NCBI RefSeq assembly: GCF_002025665.1
Contig: NZ_CP018786.1
Location: 5,146,001 to 5,210,000, forward strand
DNA from: Chryseobacterium indologenes
GTDB taxonomy: Bacteria > Bacteroidota > Bacteroidia > Flavobacteriales > Weeksellaceae
Reading direction: 5' to 3'
DNA length: 64,000 nucleotides
The notes under the pieces are model-generated. The model did no database searches. It was given only the letters and a program-made list of their open reading frames with translations, and was not told where the DNA came from. Position 1 is the first letter of the stretch. The number at the start of each line of letters is the position of its first letter. Position numbers and translations under genes: made by a program. Below, piece after piece: positions 42,106-50,803 of this stretch.

Positions 42106-43428
42106 ATGAAAAAAGTTTGGATCATCGTTTTTGGATTAGGTTATCTGGGTTTAAGCGCTCAGAAGAAATGGTCCTTAAAAGAATGTGTAAGCTATGCAGT
42201 TGAGCATAATCTTCAGGTTATCCAAAATCAGTATAACAAACAAAACCAAGAATACAACCTTAAAGCAGCCCAAAAAGAATATTTACCTTCCCTATCTGGG
42301 AGTGTTACGACTGGAGTGAGTTTCGGGCAAGGATCATTAGGAGCCGGAAGCTTTAGAAACGATAGATTCAATAACAGTGTGGGGCTGGGAGCCGATATCC
42401 TGGTTTATAATAATGGAAGACTAGAGAAGAATATAAGGAAGGCTCAGTTTGATGTAGAAGCAAGTCAATATGACATTGAAACCATTAAAAATGATATTTC
42501 TCTTCAGATTGCTCAGCAATATCTGACCACTTTGTTGAATAAAGAGATTGTTAAAATCTCTCAGAGTGCCGTGGATAATGCGCAGAAACAATTTGACAGA
42601 GCTAAAATTACAACTCAGGTTGGAACAACTTCCCAAACGGTTCTTGCAGAGGCTGAAGCTGCATTGGCAAGAGAAAAACAAAATCTTAAAACAGCAGAAG
42701 TAAATGTAGGCCGTGCTTTGTTTGCCATCGTTCAGCTTTTACAGCTTTCGGATTATAAGGGTTTTGATGTGGAAGATGTGAATATTCCGGAAAAACTTGA
42801 GTTGCAGCTTACTACCGCAGATGAAGTGCTTACAACGGCGTATGAGATACAACCGCAGATCAAAGCAGCGGAAAGCCGCATAAGATCTGCCGAAGCACAA
42901 ACTGAGGTAACCAAAACAGCATTCTGGCCAACGTTAACAGCCAGTGCAGGTCTTAATACTTTCTATAACAGGCAGTTTGATCCTATGCCAGGTACTATTC
43001 AGGGAACTTTTTTTGAACAATACAAAGATCAGTTTGGACAAAATGTAGGATTATCACTTAATATTCCTATCTTCAATAAAGGAAAAACAAAACTTCAGGT
43101 AGAACAGTCTAAAATAAATGAAAGTTTAGCTAAGAATTCCCTGGAACAACAGAAACAGACTGTAAGACAAAACGTACAGAAAGCACAGTTTGATGCTGAT
43201 GCCAATTATGAAACCTACCTGTCAGCAGTAGAAGCAGAAAAAAGCTCGAAACTGGCTCTTGATTTTGCTGATAAAAGTTATACTGCGGGAAGAACAACCA
43301 TCTATGACGTCAATGTGGCGAGAAATAATTATGCAAATGCACAGGGATCAGTAGCGCAGGCAAAATATAATTATCTTTTTAGTCTTAAACTATTGAATTT
43401 CTATGCAGGAATTCCATTAAGTTTGTAA
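42106..43428 (+). CDS. TolC-family outer-membrane efflux protein
   Basis: A 440-residue protein with a signal peptide ending GLSAQ. The remainder is a double alpha-helical repeat typical of TolC (ECVSYAVEHNLQVIQNQYNKQNQEY; ALDFADKSYTAGRTTIYDVNVARNNYANAQ). It should form a trimeric outer-membrane tunnel for type I or RND-type efflux. No inner-membrane partner lies next to it, unusual for a dedicated export operon. The next gene starts 1 nt after its stop, suggesting read-through. Confidence 0.9.
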   Translation: MKKVWIIVFGLGYLGLSAQKKWSLKECVSYAVEHNLQVIQNQYNKQNQEYNLKAAQKEYLPSLSGSVTTGVSFGQGSLGAGSFRNDRFNNSVGLGADILVYNNGRLEKNIRKAQFDVEASQYDIETIKNDISLQIAQQYLTTLLNKEIVKISQSAVDNAQKQFDRAKITTQVGTTSQTVLAEAEAALAREKQNLKTAEVNVGRALFAIVQLLQLSDYKGFDVEDVNIPEKLELQLTTADEVLTTAYEIQPQIKAAESRIRSAEAQTEVTKTAFWPTLTASAGLNTFYNRQFDPMPGTIQGTFFEQYKDQFGQNVGLSLNIPIFNKGKTKLQVEQSKINESLAKNSLEQQKQTVRQNVQKAQFDADANYETYLSAVEAEKSSKLALDFADKSYTAGRTTIYDVNVARNNYANAQGSVAQAKYNYLFSLKLLNFYAGIPLSL

Positions 43429-43429
43429 A

Positions 43430-44020
43430 ATGCCAATCAAATCATTAGAAAAATACTTACCTCAAAATACTCTTAAATATTTAAGACTCTGGTTTTCAGA
43501 TTACTATATACATATAAAGGTCACAAGAAACAGAAATTCAAAGCTGGGAGATTACAGAAAACTTCCGGACAATTCTCATGAAATTACGGTAAACTCTACC
43601 CTTACCCCGCAGCTTTTTTTCTTTGTACTCACTCATGAGCTTGCCCATCTGATTGCTTTCGAAAAATATGGACGAAGAATTTCTCCCCATGGCAACGAAT
43701 GGAAAGAAACTTTCAGAAATATGCTCCTGGAAAGTCTTGAGATTTATGATGAAGAACTCAAACCTATCATCATAAAATTTTCAAAATCACCCAAAGCCAA
43801 TTTCATGGCAAGCCCTGATCTGGTAAGATATTTCCATACTGAGAAACAGGATGATACTCTTCAATTTATCGAGGAACTTAAAAAGGGAGAATTTTTTATC
43901 TATCGCAACGAAAAGTATTTATTAGAAGGTCTGGTTAAAAAAAACTATCTTTGTAAGAACCTGGCTACTGGAAGGAAGTATTCTTTCAAGCCTTTAGCGA
44001 GGGTAGAAAAATGTAGCTAA
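43430..44020 (+). CDS. SprT-like zinc metallopeptidase-domain protein
   Basis: 196 residues. HELAH (in LTHELAHLIAFEKYGRRISPHG) is the zinc-binding HExxH motif of the SprT/spartan-like fold. PHGNEWKETF, with a further conserved His, follows, and a C-terminal segment (YLCKNLATGRKYSFKPLARVEKCS) ends the protein. SprT-like proteins act in DNA-protein crosslink repair in eukaryotes, but the bacterial role is unclear. It starts 1 nt after the TolC-family stop, and the guanylyltransferase starts 2 nt later. Confidence 0.86.
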   Translation: MPIKSLEKYLPQNTLKYLRLWFSDYYIHIKVTRNRNSKLGDYRKLPDNSHEITVNSTLTPQLFFFVLTHELAHLIAFEKYGRRISPHGNEWKETFRNMLLESLEIYDEELKPIIIKFSKSPKANFMASPDLVRYFHTEKQDDTLQFIEELKKGEFFIYRNEKYLLEGLVKKNYLCKNLATGRKYSFKPLARVEKCS

Positions 44021-44022
44021 GA

Positions 44023-45105
44023 ATGTTAAAATCAGATAGATACTGCGTTATAATGGCGGGGGGAATCGGAAGCCGGTTCTGGCCTATGAGCACGCAGAAA
44101 TTTCCAAAACAGTTTCAGGATATTTTAGGAACCGGGCGTACTATGATTCAGCAGACCTATGACCGAATCAGCAAGGTAATTCCTAAAGAGCAGATATTCG
44201 TGATCACGAATAAAGAATATGTTCCTGTTTCCCATCAGCAGCTTCCGGAAATTCCTGAAGAGAATATTGTGGGTGAGCCGTTGATGAAGAATACAGCAGC
44301 TTGTAATCTGTATATGGCTAACAAAATTGCTGAGATTAATCCGGATGCCACAATGATTGTATTGCCGGCAGATCATCTGATCCTTAAAGAGGACGTATTT
44401 CTGGAAAAAGTGGAGCTGGCATTTGAGGTGGCTTCACAGCATGATTATCTGGTAACATTAGGGATAACTCCAACAAGACCCGACACGGGTTATGGCTATA
44501 TTCAGTTTGTAGAAAAAAAAGGATCAGAATATTTTAAAGTAAAAACATTCACAGAAAAACCTATTCTTGAAATTGCCCAAAGCTTTTTGGAAAGTGGTGA
44601 TTTCCTTTGGAATGCAGGAATTTTTGTATGGAATGTGAAAAGTATCCACCATGCTTTTGATCTCTATCTTCCTGAGATGATGCAGCATTTTATGGCTTGT
44701 GAGTACAACTCCGAAAAAGAAAACAACTGCATTGAAACAATCTATCCAAAGGTTCAGAAAATCTCCATTGATAACGGGATTTTAGAGAAGGCAAAGAATG
44801 TTTACGTGATTCCTTCAGACTTAGGCTGGAGTGATCTTGGTACATGGACTTCCGTATATGAAAATACAGAAAAAGATAAAGACGGAAATGCTGTAAAACT
44901 GAAACATTTACTTTCTTATAATTCAAAAGGGAATATCATCCGTTTAAAGAACAATAACAAGGCAGTGATCATTGACGGTCTTGAAAACTACATTGTTGTA
45001 GATACAGATAAAGCGCTTCTTATCTGCCCTCGAGATAATGATCAGCTCATTAAAGATTATGTTCTTGACTTAAAAAACTTTAAGAAAGGCGAGAAGTTTA
45101 TGTAA
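44023..45105 (+). CDS. mannose-1-phosphate guanylyltransferase
   Basis: Makes GDP-mannose from mannose-1-phosphate and GTP for glycan synthesis. The 360-residue protein has the nucleotidyltransferase signature AGGIGSRFWPMSTQKFPKQF at the N-terminus, IVLPADHLI near 108, the substrate site FTEKP and the late SDLGWSDLGTWTS. It lacks the C-terminal isomerase domain of some bifunctional homologues. It fits with the glycosyltransferases at 36-40 kb, although not in one operon. It starts 2 nt after the SprT-like gene. Confidence 0.95.
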   Translation: MLKSDRYCVIMAGGIGSRFWPMSTQKFPKQFQDILGTGRTMIQQTYDRISKVIPKEQIFVITNKEYVPVSHQQLPEIPEENIVGEPLMKNTAACNLYMANKIAEINPDATMIVLPADHLILKEDVFLEKVELAFEVASQHDYLVTLGITPTRPDTGYGYIQFVEKKGSEYFKVKTFTEKPILEIAQSFLESGDFLWNAGIFVWNVKSIHHAFDLYLPEMMQHFMACEYNSEKENNCIETIYPKVQKISIDNGILEKAKNVYVIPSDLGWSDLGTWTSVYENTEKDKDGNAVKLKHLLSYNSKGNIIRLKNNNKAVIIDGLENYIVVDTDKALLICPRDNDQLIKDYVLDLKNFKKGEKFM

Positions 45106-45137
45106 TATTTGGTATATTTTCTGCTGATTTTTAAATT

Positions 45138-45800
45138 ATGATTAAAACTGCAACCCGATTTACAATTCTTACATTTTTACTTTTGGGAGTCTTGGGATTT
45201 GCCCAGGAGAAGAAAAAGTTTTCAAGCATTCCTGCTATTTTGCAGCAGATCAACCCTGGTAATAGGGCAGATTCATGGGTGTTGGTATACAACAGCTATG
45301 GGAAAGGACAGGAAATAAAGATTTCGGGTAAGGTAGACTATACTCCTCAATTCTCAGGATTCAATCTTTTCCCTAGTGAAGACAGCTTTTATTATATCGC
45401 TTATTCGGAAGGAGGTAAAGTAAATTACATTACGGATGTCGAAGGATTGAAGAAATTTGTAGATAGAATTGATAATGCTCAGGAAGCAGCTATTGTATTA
45501 GCTGCTGACGGATATATGGTAGATGAGGAGTTTAAGGACCTTGCTGGTAATTATCATGAAGATAAGTCGAATTACTATTTGGACCTTGGAAAACTAACCT
45601 CAAAAGAATGTCCATACCAGAAAACACATTATACAGTCACAGTCAATAAATCTACAGGTGCTGTAAGCAATGTCAAAGACAATGGAACTTATATTGAGCT
45701 TTACAATAAAAAATGTGCTAATAACCCGAGACTTTTAAAAATCGAAAAAAAAGAAGAACCAAAGAAAGATGAGCCCAAAAAAACACCCAAGCGCAAATAA
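45138..45800 (+). CDS. secreted hypothetical protein with lysine-rich tail
   Basis: 220 residues with a signal peptide (FLLLGVLGFAQ). The mature domain is mixed alpha/beta (DSWVLVYNSYGKGQEIKISG; FIRFKFP-like beta strands) and has two cysteines (SKECPYQK, NKKCANN). The last 20 residues are charged (EKKEEPKKDEPKKTPKRK). No family is recognised. Its last 32 nt encode the start of the acetyltransferase in another frame. Confidence 0.75.
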   Translation: MIKTATRFTILTFLLLGVLGFAQEKKKFSSIPAILQQINPGNRADSWVLVYNSYGKGQEIKISGKVDYTPQFSGFNLFPSEDSFYYIAYSEGGKVNYITDVEGLKKFVDRIDNAQEAAIVLAADGYMVDEEFKDLAGNYHEDKSNYYLDLGKLTSKECPYQKTHYTVTVNKSTGAVSNVKDNGTYIELYNKKCANNPRLLKIEKKEEPKKDEPKKTPKRK

Positions 45801-46302
45801 TACCTATGAGACTGAGCGATTAATCCTTCGCCCTATGTCCCGTGAAGACAAAGATTTTGTCTTTGAACTTTATAACAGACCAAAATTCATTCAACATATC
45901 GGCAACCGCAATGTAAATTCCATTGAAGATGCTGAAAATTATATTCTCAACAGATTTGCTCCACAGATTGAAAGACTGGGATTTGGAAACTATCTTTTAG
46001 TAACAAAAGACGGAAATGAAAAAGTAGGTGCAGTGGGAATCTTCGAAAGGGAAGGGCTGGATATCGTCGATATAGGATATTCTCTTCTGGAAGAGTTCGA
46101 AGGTAAGGGATATGCTTATGAAGCTGCTCAGAAGGTTAAATCTATTGGCATGGATGACTTTGGATTAACAAAAATATCTGCCATCATTTCAAAAGATAAT
46201 ATTTCTTCCCAAAAACTGATCGAAAAGCTGGGGTTAAGGTTTAAAAAGCACGTTACACTTCCCGGTGAAACAGAAGAATTAAATTACTACGAAACGGAAT
46301 AA
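45769..46302 (+). CDS. GNAT-family N-acetyltransferase
   Basis: 177 residues of the RimJ/RimL type: YETERLILRPMSREDKDFVFELYNRPKFIQHIG at the N-terminus, the acetyl-CoA loop region VDIGYSLLEEFEGKGYAYEA near 100, and ISSQKLIEKLGL near 145. The only in-frame ATG able to retain TERLILRP is at 45769, which forces a 32-nt overlap with the preceding gene. It probably acetylates a small amine or protein N-terminus. No substrate is apparent. Confidence 0.88.
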   Translation: MSPKKHPSANNTYETERLILRPMSREDKDFVFELYNRPKFIQHIGNRNVNSIEDAENYILNRFAPQIERLGFGNYLLVTKDGNEKVGAVGIFEREGLDIVDIGYSLLEEFEGKGYAYEAAQKVKSIGMDDFGLTKISAIISKDNISSQKLIEKLGLRFKKHVTLPGETEELNYYETE

Positions 46303-46318
46303 TAAAGACAAAAAAATA

Positions 46319-46363
46319 CTTTCACAAATAACACAGTGATATAAATCGTGTTATTTGTGAAAG
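46319..46363. repeat. 16-bp perfect inverted repeat (hairpin)
   Basis: CTTTCACAAATAACAC (46319-46334) pairs perfectly with GTGTTATTTGTGAAAG (46348-46363) around a 13-nt loop. It lies in the convergent space between the acetyltransferase and bcp. It lacks a T-run on either side, so it may be a terminator stem or an independent palindrome. Confidence 0.75.
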
Positions 46364-46393
46364 CATTTGTGACATTGGTGTTTCAAAAAAGAA

Positions 46394-46843
46394 TTAACCT
46401 TCCAGAATCTGCTCAGCAGCAGTCTTTGAAGTTACTTTTTCAATCACTCTTGTACAAACTCCATTTTCATCAAAAATAAAAGTGGTTCTTACAATTCCCA
46501 TATACGTTTTTCCAAACGTTTTTTTCTCCTGCCATACCCCGAATTTTTCGATAATATCTCGTTTTTCATCTGCGATAAGATCATATGGGAATGCAAATTT
46601 GCTATGGAAATTTTTCTGTTTCTTTACTGTGTCACCGCTTACTCCCAGTAATTGAAACCCTGCTTTTTCAAGCTTAGAATAATTATCGCTCAGGTTACAG
46701 GCTTCCACTGTACAGGTTGGTGTATTCGCTTGCGGATAGAAGAAAACGACCAGTTTTTTTCCAATTAATTTTGATGAGGTTACTGTTTCTCCGTCTTGAT
46801 TGAATCCTTCAAATTCAGGTAATTTATCTCCAACTTTCAGCAT
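46394..46843 (-). CDS. bcp: peroxiredoxin, BCP/PrxQ type
   Basis: Thioredoxin-dependent peroxidase of the thioredoxin fold. The 149-residue protein has the peroxidatic cysteine in ANTPTCTVEACN near 44 and a resolving cysteine five residues on (CTVEAC), as in PrxQ. FYPQANTPTCT replaces the usual FYPKANTPGCT, and GVSGDTVKKQKNFHSKF is typical. It is convergent with the acetyltransferase, and its start is 33 nt from the nth ATG on the opposite strand. Confidence 0.93.
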   Translation of the reverse strand: MLKVGDKLPEFEGFNQDGETVTSSKLIGKKLVVFFYPQANTPTCTVEACNLSDNYSKLEKAGFQLLGVSGDTVKKQKNFHSKFAFPYDLIADEKRDIIEKFGVWQEKKTFGKTYMGIVRTTFIFDENGVCTRVIEKVTSKTAAEQILEG

Positions 46844-46850
46844 AATGATT

Positions 46851-46858
46851 TAATTTTG
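46851..46858 (+). promoter_or_regulatory. nth -7 box
   Basis: TAATTTTG matches TAnnTTTG, 18 nt before the ATG at 46877. It shows that the TTG at 46856 belongs to the promoter and not to the gene. Confidence 0.55.
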
Positions 46859-46876
46859 TTCAAATTTAAGGCATAC

Positions 46877-47497
46877 ATGACAAAAAAACAAAGAGCTGAG
46901 CTCGTTCAGATAGAACTGGAAAAATTATATCCCACTACACCTATTCCGTTAGATCATACCGATCCTTATACATTAATGGTTGCTGTAGCACTTTCTGCGC
47001 AGACTACGGATAAAAAAGTTAACCAGGTTACGCCTGATCTTTTTACCGTGGCAGGAACTCCTCAAAGAATGGCTAAGCTTGAAGAATTTGAAATCAAAGA
47101 ACTGATCAAAGAAATCGGACTTTCCAATACAAAAGCTAAAAACCTGAAGAGAATGGCTGAGCTTCTGTTAGAAAGGCATAATGGTATTGTTCCACAGACT
47201 TATGAGGAATTAGAAGCACTTCCTGGAGTAGGGCACAAGACAGCTTCTGTTGTTATGAGCCAGGGATTTGGATTTCCTGCTTTTCCGGTAGATACACACA
47301 TTCATCGTCTGATGACACAATGGAAACTTACTTCCGGAAAAAATGTGGTGGAAACAGAGCGTGATGCTAAAAATTTATTCCCTGAAGAAGTATGGAACAA
47401 ACTTCACCTCCAGATCATTTTCTATGGAAGAGAATATTCTCCGGCAAGAGGAAAAGGAGAGAAGGATTTTATTACGAAAATGCTGTTTGAGAAATAA
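46877..47497 (+). CDS. nth: endonuclease III
   Basis: Removes oxidised pyrimidines in base excision repair and nicks the abasic site. The 206-residue protein has the helix-hairpin-helix LPGVGHKTASVV with the catalytic lysine and VDTHIHRL with the aspartate. The C-terminus (HLQIIFYGREYSPARGKGEKDFITKM) contains none of the four cysteines that bind the [4Fe-4S] cluster in E. coli Nth. The ATG at 46877 is chosen over the upstream TTG. It is followed by a dispersed repeat and a terminator. Confidence 0.92.
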   Translation: MTKKQRAELVQIELEKLYPTTPIPLDHTDPYTLMVAVALSAQTTDKKVNQVTPDLFTVAGTPQRMAKLEEFEIKELIKEIGLSNTKAKNLKRMAELLLERHNGIVPQTYEELEALPGVGHKTASVVMSQGFGFPAFPVDTHIHRLMTQWKLTSGKNVVETERDAKNLFPEEVWNKLHLQIIFYGREYSPARGKGEKDFITKMLFEK

Positions 47498-47507
47498 TTC
47501 ATTGATT

Positions 47508-47626
47508 TTAGCGCTATGCTCGTAAGGGTTTTGTAAAAAATTACGTTGAAATAGCTCGCAAAGGCACTTCTTTTAGCAAAGGCAATATTTCCCTAGCTGA
47601 GTGAAACGTCCTTGCGAACGAAAAAG
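47508..47626. repeat. dispersed palindromic intergenic repeat, copy A
   Basis: Shares with copies at 55269 and 63677 a 33-nt block (47594-47626; copy A core TAGCTGAGTGAAACGTCCTT) that ends in TTGCGAACGAAAA. An upstream TCGCAAAGG (47556-47564) pairs with CCTTGCGA (47610-47617). This copy is the most diverged. It sits between nth and the terminator that precedes dinB. Confidence 0.65.
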
Positions 47627-47628
47627 AA

Positions 47629-47666
47629 AACGCAACAATTACTTTGTGATCGTTGCGTTAATTTTT
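47629..47666. terminator. bidirectional terminator
   Basis: An 8-bp perfect stem (AACGCAAC, 47629-47636 with 47652-47659) has a 15-nt loop and a T-run. It lies between nth and the convergent dinB. Confidence 0.75.
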
Positions 47667-47675
47667 ATTGATGGA

Positions 47676-48122
47676 TTAAATGTCCAGTAACCTTCTATGG
47701 TAATTGATCTGCCCCAAATGATAATCCAGATGAGCAACCAGATGAATAAGAAAGTAATCTGTGGTCATTTTGCTTTCAAAGACAATCAAAGGATATTCTT
47801 TTTTAAGATCTTCTTCAGACAATTGGGGCAGAACAGAATCTATCATTGCTATGGTGGCTTGTACTTTTTCAATAAGTTCAGCTCTTGGAACATCTTTTAA
47901 AGAAAATTCCAGCTCACGATGTCTGATGTAGCCCGTGTTTCCAAGCTGTGCTCCTATAAAATGATTGATATTTCCAACCAGATGAAGGGTTAGGTTACCA
48001 GCAGAATTGGAAATGTTTTTATCAGTTTTCCAAAGATTTTCTTCATTTTGATAGGCTTCTATCTCTGTTTTTAATTTATTTAAATCTCTGTTGAAAAGAG
48101 ATCTGAGGCTTTCTGTGATCAT
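47676..48122 (-). CDS. DinB-family protein
   Basis: A 148-residue four-helix-bundle protein of the DinB/DUF1572 group. Metal-ligand histidines are visible in LTLHLVGNINHF, HLVAHLDYHLGQINYH. Members are metal-dependent thiol- or nucleophile-handling enzymes, but none is assigned here. It is monocistronic, read towards the terminator at 47629. Confidence 0.83.
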   Translation of the reverse strand: MITESLRSLFNRDLNKLKTEIEAYQNEENLWKTDKNISNSAGNLTLHLVGNINHFIGAQLGNTGYIRHRELEFSLKDVPRAELIEKVQATIAMIDSVLPQLSEEDLKKEYPLIVFESKMTTDYFLIHLVAHLDYHLGQINYHRRLLDI

Positions 48123-48159
48123 ATCAATTTTGTTTATTTAGAAGAATGAAATAAAAAAG

Positions 48160-48191
48160 AAGGGTACTTCGTTCAATCGGTACCCTTTTTT
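48160..48191. terminator. bidirectional terminator
   Basis: AAGGGTAC/GTACCCTT stem (48160-48167 with 48080-series right arm at 48180-48187), loop of 12 nt and T-run. It lies between dinB and the DUF885 gene. Confidence 0.7.
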
Positions 48192-48203
48192 ATTAATATA
48201 ATT

Positions 48204-50000
48204 TTATTTTTGTTTTTTAGCCCAAAGCTCCATCTTTCTGTTCAAAACATCCAAAGGAAGACATCCCTGGCTCAATACTTCATCATGAAAGCTTGCCAGA
48301 TTGAATTTGCTTCCCAGTTCTTTTTGGTATTTTTCTCTCAGTTCACGGATTCTTAAAGACCCTATTTTGTAGCCCAGAGCTTGTCCCGGCATTGCCATAT
48401 AACGTTCAACTTCTGCTACAGCTGCTCCTTCATCATAAGAAATATTGCTTAGGAAATACTTGATCGCCTCTTCTCTTGACATTTTTCCGGTATGAAGTCC
48501 TGTATCTACAACAAGTCTTACCGCTCTCAGCATCTGATCACTCAGGTAACCCATTTTCTGGTAAGGATCTGTGTATAAACCGAATTCAGGGCCTAATGTC
48601 TCACAATAATGTGCCCATCCTTCGCCGTATGCACCAAACCATCCAAATCTCATGAACTTAGGAAGCTTTGTGTTTTCCTGCTGAAGAGAAACCTGATAGT
48701 GGTGCCCTGGAATGGCTTCATGAAGGAAAAGAGATTCCATTCCTGAAGTAACATTGAATTTTGTAGGATCCGGAAGCGGAACATAAAATATCCCTGCTCT
48801 TTTCCCATCCGGAGTTCCCGGCATATATTCGGCACTGGCACTTGCCTCTCTGAATTTCTCTGTCTGTCTGATCTCAAACTTTGTTTTTGGCGTTACATTA
48901 AACATTGTTTTCAGCTTCGGAGTGATTTTCGTTAAGATTCCGTTGAATGCATTTAAAACCTCTTTAGACGTTTTATAAGTCATTGCCTTTGGATCCGTTT
49001 TTACAAAAGTGATAAACTCTTCAAGAGTTCCTGTAAAGCCTACCTGTTGTTTTACTTTTTCCATTTCTGCACGAAGCATAGCTACCTGCTGAAGTCCGAT
49101 TTTATTAATTTCTTCAGGAGATTTCTTAGTGGTTGTCCAGCTTTTTACATAATAATTGTAAATCTCATTTCCGTTAGGAAGATTGTTGTATCCATCTGTA
49201 TCCCTTGCTTTCGGAAGGTATTCTTTTTCTAAAAATGTTCCCATTTTAGTATAAGCGGGAATGATTTTTTTGATGATAATATCTTTGTAAAGAGCTGAAA
49301 ATTTATCTTTCTGAGCTTGAGTTAAGCTTTTGGGGAATTTTCTTATAGGGCCATAGAAAATATTCTTTTCCATATCGGAAGTAGTGATTTCCTCTGCTCT
49401 CATCTGAGGAATCATCTTGACAACCAGTTTTTTAGGAAGCACTACTTTATTGTTGATTCCCTCACGGAAGTTATCTGTAGCTGCATTCATCCAGTCAGGG
49501 AATTTTTCCATTCTTTTCAGCCAGTCGCTGTAGTCTTTTTCTGTTTTAAAAGGCTGATTTCCTTCTCCGCTTCCATACAATGGGAACGTAAGCGGCAGTC
49601 CTCCAAATTGGGTAAAAGGAATATATTCCGGATGATAGGCATAGGCCTCAGTTTTATCTTTCAAAGTATAATCCAACACATCATACACTACTTTATCTTC
49701 ATCAGAAAGAGTTTTATAATCTACATGTTCCAGCTGTTTCTGCACAGAATTGTAGAATGCTATTTCTCCTGAGATAAAATCTTTATCAATATTGATAGGA
49801 AGCTGATCGTTATATCTTGTATCTCCTTGTGCGGTAGCATCTAAAGGATATAGTTTAAGATACTGCTCATAATAGTTTGAAGCGATAGAATCCAGGTTGC
49901 TGGGCGTTACTTTTGTAAGGGGAGAATCCGATTTTTTGCAGGAAGCAAGACCGATCATCAATCCTAATCCAAGAATACTTTTCGATAAAATGTTTTTCAT
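48204..50000 (-). CDS. DUF885-family lipoprotein, M32-like metallopeptidase fold
   Basis: 598 residues from the ATG at 50000. The signal ends LMIGLASCKK, a lipobox, so it is a lipoprotein. The DUF885 core carries HEAIPGHHYQ near 400, an HExxH-like zinc motif, with EGWAHYCE and FLHEAIPGHH as key elements. It is probably a peptidase, but no substrate is known. A longer frame upstream to 50063 adds a hydrophobic leader and is not used, because the lipobox defines the start. Confidence 0.88.
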   Translation of the reverse strand: MKNILSKSILGLGLMIGLASCKKSDSPLTKVTPSNLDSIASNYYEQYLKLYPLDATAQGDTRYNDQLPINIDKDFISGEIAFYNSVQKQLEHVDYKTLSDEDKVVYDVLDYTLKDKTEAYAYHPEYIPFTQFGGLPLTFPLYGSGEGNQPFKTEKDYSDWLKRMEKFPDWMNAATDNFREGINNKVVLPKKLVVKMIPQMRAEEITTSDMEKNIFYGPIRKFPKSLTQAQKDKFSALYKDIIIKKIIPAYTKMGTFLEKEYLPKARDTDGYNNLPNGNEIYNYYVKSWTTTKKSPEEINKIGLQQVAMLRAEMEKVKQQVGFTGTLEEFITFVKTDPKAMTYKTSKEVLNAFNGILTKITPKLKTMFNVTPKTKFEIRQTEKFREASASAEYMPGTPDGKRAGIFYVPLPDPTKFNVTSGMESLFLHEAIPGHHYQVSLQQENTKLPKFMRFGWFGAYGEGWAHYCETLGPEFGLYTDPYQKMGYLSDQMLRAVRLVVDTGLHTGKMSREEAIKYFLSNISYDEGAAVAEVERYMAMPGQALGYKIGSLRIRELREKYQKELGSKFNLASFHDEVLSQGCLPLDVLNRKMELWAKKQK

Positions 50001-50113
50001 TTTCAGAATCTTTATGAAAACAAAAATAAGTATTATTGGGAGATCCAGACTTATTGTTTGCATTGATTTAAAAAAATTATTTTCAAAATCCTTTTAACTT
50101 TGAATCAATTTTT

Positions 50114-50121
50114 TATCTTTG
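50114..50121 (+). promoter_or_regulatory. possible -7 box of the 50170 gene
   Basis: TATCTTTG matches TAnnTTTG, 48 nt before the ATG at 50170. Confidence 0.45.
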
Positions 50122-50169
50122 TCTAAAACGTTTAACAATCATATTATTACAGTTCTTTTTTAAGAAAAA

Positions 50170-50631
50170 ATGAAAGGGATTTTAAAAATTTACCATCCGG
50201 AGGAGACGCTAAAATACAATATCAGAAATACTTATTGTAAGGCAATTTACAGCAACCAGCAACACTTTTTAGAGGTTGAAGTGATTACGGATGACAGTTT
50301 GGATCACGTAGATGATGATTCATTACAGTACAACTTTCCACAGCTTTCACTTGAAGTGTTCGATTTCCCTATCGAGTCGACGGAAATTGAAGGAAAAACA
50401 ATCAAAATCAATGATTCTGATGAAGAAACTTATACAGAAGTAGATCTTTTCGATGATGAAGAGGCCTATATCTATGACAATGAGCTTCTTTTTGAAAGAA
50501 ATGAAGAAGGGGAGCTTCAGGTCATCTGGAAAGGGACCATTGATGATTTCTATACCGGATCAGATACTCCGATTCCTTTTAGATTAAAATGTGAGTTCGG
50601 GCAGGATGATATTGAGGTAGACGAAGATTAG
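50170..50631 (+). CDS. acidic hypothetical protein
   Basis: 153 residues, strongly acidic, without a signal peptide or membrane segment. Beta-rich segments alternate with acidic loops (EVITDDSLDHVDDDSLQY; DDEEAYIYDNELLFERNEEGELQV). No family is recognised. It is monocistronic, upstream of exbB by about 170 nt. Function unknown. Confidence 0.75.
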   Translation: MKGILKIYHPEETLKYNIRNTYCKAIYSNQQHFLEVEVITDDSLDHVDDDSLQYNFPQLSLEVFDFPIESTEIEGKTIKINDSDEETYTEVDLFDDEEAYIYDNELLFERNEEGELQVIWKGTIDDFYTGSDTPIPFRLKCEFGQDDIEVDED

Positions 50632-50766
50632 TCACTGCCATCATTCTTTTATTATCCAATTTCTTTTCAAAATTATTTTTGGAAAGAAATTTGCTGTTTA
50701 CAAAATTGTAACAAATTTTAAGTTGTTTTTAAGCAATTTTTAAGAGTTCAATTCATAATATTCTCC

Positions 50767-50774
50767 TACATTTG
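50767..50774 (+). promoter_or_regulatory. exbB-exbD-tonB -7 box
   Basis: TACATTTG matches TAnnTTTG, 29 nt before the ATG at 50804. The -33 element is not clear. Confidence 0.5.
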
Positions 50775-50803
50775 TCGTTGAAATTTAATAAAATTTACAT
50801 TTA

